Shown piece after piece: positions 58,180 to 64,000 of a stretch of DNA of 64,000 nt (its first letter is position 1; the number at the start of each line of letters is the position of its first letter). The notes beneath the pieces were generated by a model, which searched no databases, was not told the origin of the DNA, and saw only the letters and a program-made list of their open reading frames with translations. The DNA is from Sphingomonas jatrophae (GTDB taxonomy: Bacteria > Pseudomonadota > Alphaproteobacteria > Sphingomonadales > Sphingomonadaceae). The position numbers were made by a program, and so were the translations under genes. The stretch spans positions 1,798,001-1,862,000 of the forward strand of contig NZ_FOZG01000001.1 in NCBI RefSeq assembly GCF_900113315.1, in the 5' to 3' direction.

Positions 58180-59163
58180 TCAGCCGACCCGCAGCACGAT
58201 CTTGCCGCGGACATGGCCGTCGGCGACGCGGCGCTGCGCCTCCGCCGCCTCCGTCAGCGCCATCTCGCTGATCTCGGGCGCGCGGATCCGCCCCGCCACC
58301 ATCGCTTCCACCAGAGCGGCCAGCTGCCGCGGCTGATTGGCGAAGGTCGACACGGTCGGACGGACATGCACGCCCCTTGTTGCCGCTTCTGGCCCGCCAT
58401 GCGCCGGCTCGTCGGCGATCAGCGTGCCGATGGGCGCGATCACGCCGCCGGGCCGCACCAGATCCACCGCCTCAAGGAAGGTGCCCTGCCCCACCGTGTC
58501 GACGACGAGATCGACGCCCTCCGGCGCCCACGCACGCAGTTCCTCCGCCACCCGGCCGCGGCGATAATCCACCGCCAGCTCCGCGCCGAGCGCACGGACA
58601 TAATCGAGGCTCGCCGGCCCGCAGGTCGCTGCCACGCGCGCGCCCATCATACGCGCGATCTGGATGGCGAAGCTGCCCGTGCCGCCCGACCCGCCATGGA
58701 CGACGACGCGCGCGCCCGGCCGCACCTCGCCCTGCTCCACCACCGCTTCCCACGCGGTCATGCCCGCGGTGGGCATCGAGGCCGCTTCGGCAAAGCCGAT
58801 CTGCGGCGGCAGGCGCACCACCCGCTCGCGATCGGAAGCGACATATTCGGCATAGCTGCCCCGCTCGCCGCGGCCCTGGTTGCTGGCGGTGACCACGCGG
58901 TCGCCGACGCGCAGATCGTCCACGCCCTCGCCCACCTCGGCGATAGTGCCCGCAGCGTCGAAGCCGACGACGAACGGGAAACGATAGTCGAAATAGCGCG
59001 CGAGCCAGCCCTCGCGCGCCTTCCAGTCGGCCGGGTTCACCCCCGCATAAGCGACCTTGACCACCACCTGCCCCGGCAGTGCGGACGGCCGCTCGATCTC
59101 GCCCTCGTGCAGCACCTCGGGCCCGCCGAAGCCGTCGATCACCATCGCCCGCATCGTCGCCAC
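58180..59163 (-). CDS. quinone oxidoreductase-type MDR protein
   Basis: A 327-residue zinc-free medium-chain reductase: YAGVNPADWKAREGWLARY, cofactor loop VVHGGSGGTGSFAIQIARM and VDTVGQGTFLEAVDL. A GTG start at 59163 with GGGGAGG 5 bases upstream is preferred to ATG 59154. It probably reduces an enone or quinone. It diverges from the SDR at 59362 over 198 bp. Confidence 0.94.
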   Translation of the reverse strand: MATMRAMVIDGFGGPEVLHEGEIERPSALPGQVVVKVAYAGVNPADWKAREGWLARYFDYRFPFVVGFDAAGTIAEVGEGVDDLRVGDRVVTASNQGRGERGSYAEYVASDRERVVRLPPQIGFAEAASMPTAGMTAWEAVVEQGEVRPGARVVVHGGSGGTGSFAIQIARMMGARVAATCGPASLDYVRALGAELAVDYRRGRVAEELRAWAPEGVDLVVDTVGQGTFLEAVDLVRPGGVIAPIGTLIADEPAHGGPEAATRGVHVRPTVSTFANQPRQLAALVEAMVAGRIRAPEISEMALTEAAEAQRRVADGHVRGKIVLRVG

Positions 59164-59214
59164 GCCAACCTCCCCTATTGCCCGGCGGAGAAAGGACGGG
59201 GCGTCGGCGCATTG

Positions 59215-59224
59215 TCAAGCTTGA
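59215..59224. promoter_or_regulatory. TCAAGCTTGA palindrome in divergent promoter
   Basis: A perfect 10-bp palindrome between the MDR gene and the SDR at 59362, within TTGTCAAGCTTGAGACA. The core CAAGCTTG recurs at 52089. Candidate operator. Confidence 0.35.
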
Positions 59225-59361
59225 GACACCGCATTCCGAGCCACTCTCGCCACTCTGAATAGAGGATGCGCATCACGGGCCGGTTCGTCCCTCCGCAAAT
59301 CTGGACAGCGCCCGTCTCTTCCGGCAGGCGGCCAGAACCAGAGGCAGAGGAGGGCAACAGG

Positions 59362-60132
59362 ATGGACAAGGCATTTCCCGCAGGCGCCGCGATCGTGTTC
59401 GGCGGCAGCGGCGGCATCGGCAAGGGCGTCGCGGCCGAGTTCGCCAAGGCGGGCAGCAACGTCGCCATCTGCTACCGCTCCAAGCAGGACGTGGCCGAAG
59501 CCGCCGCCGAGGCGGTGCGCGCGCACGGCGTCCAGGCGAGCATCCACCAGGCCGACGTGCGGACCCGCGCTGCGGTGGAGGCCGCCTTCGCCGATGCCGT
59601 CGCCGCGCATGGCCGCGTCCACACCGTCGTCTGGGGGGCGGGGCCGATCGTCGCGCAGGTGCCGATCGCCGACTGGAGCGACGAGCAGTTCCGCCAGTCG
59701 ATGGAGATCGAGGTGTTCGGCTTCTTCCACGCGGTGAAGGCCGCGCTGCCGCACTTCCGCAGCAGCGGCGGCGGTTCGTTCGTCCATCTGGGCTCGGCGG
59801 GCCACGATTGGTGGCCGCATCTCGACGGCCTGTCGGTCGCGCCCAAGGCCAGCAACGAGGCGCTGATCAAGGGCATCGCCAAGGAGGAAGGCGTGCACGA
59901 GATCCGCGCCAATTCCATCCTCGTCGGCGTGATCGACGCAGGCCAGTTCAAGGTCGGCCAGGCGGAGGGCTATTTCGACGAGGCGTGGGAGAGCGCGGTG
60001 AAGGCGATGCTGCCGATCAAGCGCTGGGGCAAGGCGGAGGATATCGGCCGCACCGCGGTGTTCCTCGCCTCCGATGCGGGCAATTACATCACCGGCCAGA
60101 CCATCTCGGTCGCCGGCGGCTTCGGCGTCTGA
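59362..60132 (+). CDS. atypical SDR lacking the catalytic tyrosine
   Basis: A 256-residue SDR-fold protein. The cofactor loop FGGSGGIGKG is kept and Ser145 is present (LGSAGHDWW). NNAG is replaced by WGAG, and the Tyr-x-x-x-Lys motif reads S158-V-A-P-K162. With Lys kept but Tyr lost, it may be a non-oxidative enzyme, a regulator or a divergent reductase. GAGGAGGG precedes ATG 59362. The end motif GQTISVAGGFGV is normal. Confidence 0.9.
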   Translation: MDKAFPAGAAIVFGGSGGIGKGVAAEFAKAGSNVAICYRSKQDVAEAAAEAVRAHGVQASIHQADVRTRAAVEAAFADAVAAHGRVHTVVWGAGPIVAQVPIADWSDEQFRQSMEIEVFGFFHAVKAALPHFRSSGGGSFVHLGSAGHDWWPHLDGLSVAPKASNEALIKGIAKEEGVHEIRANSILVGVIDAGQFKVGQAEGYFDEAWESAVKAMLPIKRWGKAEDIGRTAVFLASDAGNYITGQTISVAGGFGV

Positions 60133-60138
60133 GACGAA

Positions 60139-60219
60139 GACGGCGCGGACAGCCCCCTGGCTGCCCGCGCCGTCCCCTGCACCGCCCGGCGCCCCTCCCG
60201 CGACCGGGAGGAGCGCCGG
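60139..60219. terminator. two adjacent hairpins between convergent genes
   Basis: Stem 1: 60139-60154 with 60159-60174, 16 bp and one mismatch. Stem 2: 60186-60199 with 60206-60219, 14 bp and one mismatch. They lie between the SDR (plus) and the amidohydrolase (minus), one suited to each direction. Bidirectional termination. Confidence 0.75.
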
Positions 60220-60230
60220 CGTGCCCCCTG

Positions 60231-61979
60231 TTATTCGGCGGCTTCCATCACCCGCGCCTCGGCCGGCGCTTCAGTCGGGTTGATGTAGGTGCCCGGGCGG
60301 TTGCCGGTATATTGGCCGTCGGCATAGGTCTTCACGCCGTTGACCAGGGTCAGCCGCATCGGTGCTGCCTGGCGGGTGAAGCGCCACGTCGTGCCGCCGT
60401 CGCCATCCGGCACGTCGAACGCCTTTTCCATGTCGCGGTAGCGGATCTCGTTCAGATCGAACACGACGAGGTCCGCGCGGCGCCCGGCCTTCACTTCGCC
60501 GGTGTCGTGCAGGCCGAAGAAGTTGGCCAGCTTGCCCGTCTTGACGTGGATCGCCTGCTCCAGCGTCAGCAGCCCGTCCTTCACATATTTGGTGAAGAGC
60601 AGGATGTTCTCGCCGCCGCCGCACAGCATCTGCAGGTGCGCGCCCGCATCCGAGATGTTGCCGACCGATTTCGGATCGAGCATCAGCTTGATCGTCAGCT
60701 CCTCATCCTTGGGGAAGGGCGCCATGTGGACGGTGGACTTGGTGCCGTTCTCGAGGATCCACTGTGCCATCGCGTCGGAGCGGTGCAGCCCGCGGCTGTC
60801 GGCGAACTCCTTCAGCGTGCCGCCGACGGGGCCGGCGCCATTCTCGCTGTCCAGCAGGAACAGGTCCTGCGGGTTGTTCATCGGCGAATGCGGCCACGCC
60901 TTGGTGTCCCAGCTCTCGCGGGCCCGCGCGCGCCACTCCGGATCGGCGAGCAGGCGTGCCTTCTCCTCGTGCGATTCCGCCAGCACCACCTCGTGCCAGA
61001 CATAATCGTTCGACTGGGCGAAGATCAGCGACTTGATCAGGCTGAGCGTGCTCGTCGGCGAGACGTGGGCATAGCCCGGCCAGATGTCCGCGCCTTCCGC
61101 CCGCAGGCGGCCGAGCGTTTCCTGGAGCTTGGGCAGGATGTCCTTCTGGAATTCCAGCGTCGGTACCGCGCCGGCAATCTGCATGCGGATGCCGCGGCCC
61201 TTGGTCAGGCGGCCGAGCCGTTCGAGGCTCTCGGGGCCGGTCTTCCGCATGAACGTGTCGATGATGCACTGATAGGTCGTGCCGGGGTAGCGCTGCATCA
61301 CCGAGAACAGGGCCTCGAACTCGGCATCGTCCGCCAGCAGGGTCGGGATGGCGCGATCGTCGCCGTCATGGTCGTGCAGATTGTCGGACATGCCGAGCGC
61401 ACCCGCCGCCAGCGCATCCTCCAGCAGCTCGGCCATCTTCGCCACTTCGTCCGGGGTCGCGGCGCGTTCCCACGCCTCGGTGCCCATGGCGGCGAGACGA
61501 AGCGCGATGTGGCCGACGAAGGCGGCGTAGTTGGTCGGAATCTGGACGTTCTTCGCCATCGAGGCCTTGTATTCGGACCACTTCTCCCAGTCCCACGGCA
61601 CATGCTGGAGGAAGGGCTTCAGGGGAATGTCCTCGAAGAAGGAGAAGATCTTGATCATCTCCAGCTGCGCGGCCTTTTCCTTGGAGAGCGGCGCGGCGGT
61701 GAAGCCGCAATTGCCGAGGATCACCGTCGTGGCACCATTGCCGGGCAGCGGATCGAGATCGGGCTGCCACCACATGGTCGCGTCATAATGGGTGTGGCTT
61801 TCGATGAAGCCGGGCGTGACGTAGCAGCCCTTGGCGTCGAACACCTCCTCACCCGCACGCGGGGTGAGGCCGGGCGCCACCTCGGCGATGCGGCCGTCCA
61901 CCACGCGCACGTCGGCGTCGAAGGCCTTGGCGCCGGTGCCGTCCACCACGGTGCCACCGCGGATCAGCATGTCGCTCAT
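60231..61979 (-). CDS. D-aminoacylase-type amidohydrolase (second of tandem pair)
   Basis: A 582-residue metal-dependent hydrolase, longer than typical D-aminoacylases (about 480). HxH is SHTHYD (His62, His64), the metal-bridging Cys is Cys91 in LGNCGFTAAP, and the catalytic Asp is in SDAGAHLQML. AAGGAGAG precedes ATG 61979, 26 bp after the first copy. The two copies share long blocks such as DATMWWQPDLDPLPG and FAQSNDYVWHEVVL. It likely opens an amide, lactam or lactone of a cyclic compound. Confidence 0.93.
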   Translation of the reverse strand: MSDMLIRGGTVVDGTGAKAFDADVRVVDGRIAEVAPGLTPRAGEEVFDAKGCYVTPGFIESHTHYDATMWWQPDLDPLPGNGATTVILGNCGFTAAPLSKEKAAQLEMIKIFSFFEDIPLKPFLQHVPWDWEKWSEYKASMAKNVQIPTNYAAFVGHIALRLAAMGTEAWERAATPDEVAKMAELLEDALAAGALGMSDNLHDHDGDDRAIPTLLADDAEFEALFSVMQRYPGTTYQCIIDTFMRKTGPESLERLGRLTKGRGIRMQIAGAVPTLEFQKDILPKLQETLGRLRAEGADIWPGYAHVSPTSTLSLIKSLIFAQSNDYVWHEVVLAESHEEKARLLADPEWRARARESWDTKAWPHSPMNNPQDLFLLDSENGAGPVGGTLKEFADSRGLHRSDAMAQWILENGTKSTVHMAPFPKDEELTIKLMLDPKSVGNISDAGAHLQMLCGGGENILLFTKYVKDGLLTLEQAIHVKTGKLANFFGLHDTGEVKAGRRADLVVFDLNEIRYRDMEKAFDVPDGDGGTTWRFTRQAAPMRLTLVNGVKTYADGQYTGNRPGTYINPTEAPAEARVMEAAE

Positions 61980-62005
61980 GATCGTCTCTCCTTGCAGTCT
62001 GTGCG

Positions 62006-63757
62006 TCACTCGGCCGCGATGGCGACCGGTGCGGATTCGTTGGCGGGCTCAAGGAAGGCGCCCGGCTTCGCACCGGTGTAGGCGCCGTCGCGGAAGATCG
62101 CCTCGCCGTTCACCAGCGTCAGCTTCATCGGCGCGGCCTGCCGCGTATAGCGCCAGGTAATCCCGCCCTTGCCGTCGGTGACGTCGTACACCTTTTCCAT
62201 GTCGTGCTGCTGCACTTCGGCAAAGTCGAACACGACCACGTCGGCGCGCTTGCCCTCGGCGATGCGGCCGATGTCGGTCAGGTGGAAGTGGTCGGCCAGC
62301 TTGCCCGTCATCTGGTGCACCGCTTCCTCAAGGCTGATCGCCTGCTGGTCGCGGACATATTTGGTGAGGTAGATCAGGTTCTCGCCGCCGCCGCACAGCA
62401 TCTGCAGATGCGCGCCCGCATCGGTGATGTTGCCGACGGTCTTGGGATCGCGGATCATCTCCAGCACCACCTCGTCGTCCATGTCGAACGGCGCCATGCG
62501 CACGGTGGACAGCACGCCGTTCGCCAGCAGCCAGTCGGCCATCGCGTCCGAGCGGTGCAGCCCGCGCTCCTCGGCATAATCGTGCAGCGTGCCGAACGGC
62601 CCCGTGCCGTTGTCCGAGCCGAGCTTGGTCAGCAGCAGCATCTTGGGGTTGTTCATCGGCGACTGCGGATAGCATTGCGTGTCCCAGCTCTCGCGGGCAC
62701 GCGCCCGCCACTCCGGATCGCGCAGCAGCTTTTCCTTGGCCTCGGCGCCGTCCGCCAGCACCACTTCGTGCCAGACATAATCGTTCGACTGGGCGAAGAT
62801 CAGCGACTTGTAGAGGCTGAGCTGGCCGGTCAGCGGCACGTGGGCATAGCCCGGCCACACGTCGATGCCGTCCTTGCGCATCTGCTCCACCCGGTCGCGC
62901 ATCGGCTGGAGCAGATACTTCTGATAGGCGACCGTCGGGATCGCGCCGGTCAGCTGCACGCGGATGCCCCGGCCCTTCAGCAGGGTGGCCATGCGGTCGG
63001 TCTGCGCCGGGCCCGTGTCGCGCATCAGCGCCACGTCGATGATGCACTGGAAGGTGGTCGACGGATAACGCTCCAGCACGTCGAACAGCGCCGAAAATTC
63101 CGCATCGTCCGCCACCAAGGTCGGGATTGGCCGGTTCTCGCCGTCATGGTCGAGCAGGTTGGTGGACAGGCCGAGCGCGCCGTTCGCCAGCGCATCCTCC
63201 AGCATCACCGCCATCTTGGCGCGCTCCTCCGCAGTGGCGGGGCGCTTCCACGCATCGAGGCCCATCGCCGCCATGCGGATCGCGATGTGGCCGACGAACG
63301 CCGCATTGTTCAGCGGCAGGCGCACCTTCTCCTTCACCGACTTCTTATATTCGGACCAGCTGCGCCAATCCCACGGCACATGCTTCAGGAAAGGCTCGAG
63401 CGGGATATCCTCGAAGAAGGAGAAGATCTTCACCATCTCCAGCTGCGCATCCTTGTCGTCGGACATGGGCGCCGCGGTGAAGCCGCAATTGCCGGTGATC
63501 ACCGTCGTCGCGCCGACGCCGGGCAGCGGATCGAGATCCGGCTGCCACCACATCGTCGCATCGTAATGCGTGTGGCCTTCGATGAAGCCCGGCGCGACGG
63601 TGCAGCCGGTCGCATCGAACACCTCCTCGCCGTCGCGCGGCTGGAGCCCCTGCCCCACCTCGGCGATGCGATCGCCCGAAATGCGCACGTCCGCCGCAAA
63701 GCCCTTCGCGCCGGTTCCGTCGACCACCGTACCGCCCCGGATCAGCATATCCGCCAT
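62006..63757 (-). CDS. D-aminoacylase-type amidohydrolase (first of tandem pair)
   Basis: A 583-residue paralogue of the gene at 60231. His62 and His64 (GHTHYD), Cys91 (TGNCGFTAAP), Asp446 in TDAGAHLQML and the same long shared blocks. AAGGAG lies 7 bases before ATG 63757; an upstream in-frame extension has no such site. The tandem suggests two steps or two stereoisomers of one substrate class. The gap to the truncated gene is 89 bp. Confidence 0.93.
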   Translation of the reverse strand: MADMLIRGGTVVDGTGAKGFAADVRISGDRIAEVGQGLQPRDGEEVFDATGCTVAPGFIEGHTHYDATMWWQPDLDPLPGVGATTVITGNCGFTAAPMSDDKDAQLEMVKIFSFFEDIPLEPFLKHVPWDWRSWSEYKKSVKEKVRLPLNNAAFVGHIAIRMAAMGLDAWKRPATAEERAKMAVMLEDALANGALGLSTNLLDHDGENRPIPTLVADDAEFSALFDVLERYPSTTFQCIIDVALMRDTGPAQTDRMATLLKGRGIRVQLTGAIPTVAYQKYLLQPMRDRVEQMRKDGIDVWPGYAHVPLTGQLSLYKSLIFAQSNDYVWHEVVLADGAEAKEKLLRDPEWRARARESWDTQCYPQSPMNNPKMLLLTKLGSDNGTGPFGTLHDYAEERGLHRSDAMADWLLANGVLSTVRMAPFDMDDEVVLEMIRDPKTVGNITDAGAHLQMLCGGGENLIYLTKYVRDQQAISLEEAVHQMTGKLADHFHLTDIGRIAEGKRADVVVFDFAEVQQHDMEKVYDVTDGKGGITWRYTRQAAPMKLTLVNGEAIFRDGAYTGAKPGAFLEPANESAPVAIAAE

Positions 63758-63846
63758 GTCCCGCTCCTTGTCCGCCATCTTCTGGTCTGATGGGGAAAGG
63801 CTATGCGCATGGTTCCGCAGCGGCAATCGCAGCCGTCGCGGCGGGA

Positions 63847-64000
63847 TCACCCGCTGGCGGAGGTTCGGCTCGCCTGCTGATCCCTCGCGGCGTCACAGGT
63901 CAGCCACGCCTCGCGCAGTTCGTAGCCGGTGACGAGGTCGTTCCAGCCGACCTTGGGATCGCGCTCGAGCCGGAGACCGGGGATCGCCAGCAGGCGCATC
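63847..64000 (-). CDS. unidentified gene, C-terminal 50 residues only
   Basis: An open frame enters from the right edge and stops at 63847. The visible end reads LLAIPGLRLERDPKVGWN, then LVTGYELREAWLTCD. The pattern faintly recalls the C-terminal end of a cytochrome P450, but this is not secure. It is the upstream gene of the amidohydrolase operon. Confidence 0.5.
   Translation of the reverse strand, partial: MRLLAIPGLRLERDPKVGWNDLVTGYELREAWLTCDAARDQQASRTSASG

Overview
This 64 kb window looks like chromosomal DNA of a sphingomonad (Sphingomonas, Sphingobium or Novosphingobium type alphaproteobacterium). The reasons are very high GC, four TonB-dependent receptors whose Ton-box region reads DIVVTA(R/Q)RR, many short-chain dehydrogenases (SDRs), and a palindromic intergenic repeat of a type common in such genomes. 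I see no rRNA, tRNA, CRISPR array, transposase, integrase or phage gene. The whole window reads as an accessory catabolic island for hydrophobic, probably alicyclic or aromatic, substrates. The substrate cannot be named from sequence.

Layout. 1-5186: a partial TonB receptor (minus) diverges from an isochorismatase-like gene, an IclR regulator and an MFS transporter. 5295-11616 (minus): TetR regulator, TonB receptor, sulfatase and an FAD dehydrogenase. 11671-18316 (minus): a tightly packed seven-gene operon of zinc alcohol dehydrogenase, sulfotransferase, DUF1214 protein, VOC protein, TIM-barrel isomerase, Gfo/Idh oxidoreductase and SDR, with a divergent AraC regulator. 19424-25543: an orphan small protein, an AraC plus GMC oxidoreductase pair, and a cytochrome P450 followed by a ketosteroid-dehydrogenase-like flavoprotein. 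25568-33426: an HSL esterase with an NTF2-like protein (minus), then a second sulfotransferase, a haloalkane-dehalogenase-like hydrolase and a five-gene operon (SDR, SDR, epoxide hydrolase, NTF2-like, SDR).

33469-40095: a CoA-level module (quinone oxidoreductase, FadB-like bifunctional enzyme, acyl-CoA dehydrogenase, APH-type kinase, AhpD-like protein) with a divergent TetR gene and a palindromic operator between them. 40102-45520: two overlapping Lrp/AsnC genes, an SDR, an MFS transporter, an Old Yellow Enzyme homologue and two NTF2-like genes. 45676-52001: a TonB receptor, a TIM-barrel isomerase and an SDR, convergent with three SDR genes. 52172-60132: an NTF2-like gene, a two-part HTH regulator, a TonB receptor, a Coq4-family protein, an SDR, a divergent quinone oxidoreductase and an SDR lacking the catalytic tyrosine. 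60231-64000 (minus): two tandem paralogous D-aminoacylase-type amidohydrolases and a truncated gene.

How it may work together (inference). TonB receptors and MFS carriers bring substrates in. P450, GMC, KstD-like, OYE and SDR enzymes oxidise or reduce rings and alcohols. Epoxide hydrolase, dehalogenase-like, esterase and NTF2-like proteins hydrolyse or isomerise intermediates. Two sulfotransferases and one sulfatase suggest a sulfation/desulfation step. The 34047-39376 operon takes CoA thioesters into beta-oxidation, possibly through a phosphorylated hydroxyacyl-CoA. Eight regulators of five families point to several separately induced pathways.

The best candidates for undescribed biology are the Coq4-family gene in a receptor cassette, the sulfotransferase operon at 11671-18316, the split kinase/acyl-CoA dehydrogenase pair, the Tyr-less SDR at 59362, and a TTCCG-N6-CGGAA site that occurs at both IclR-associated promoters.
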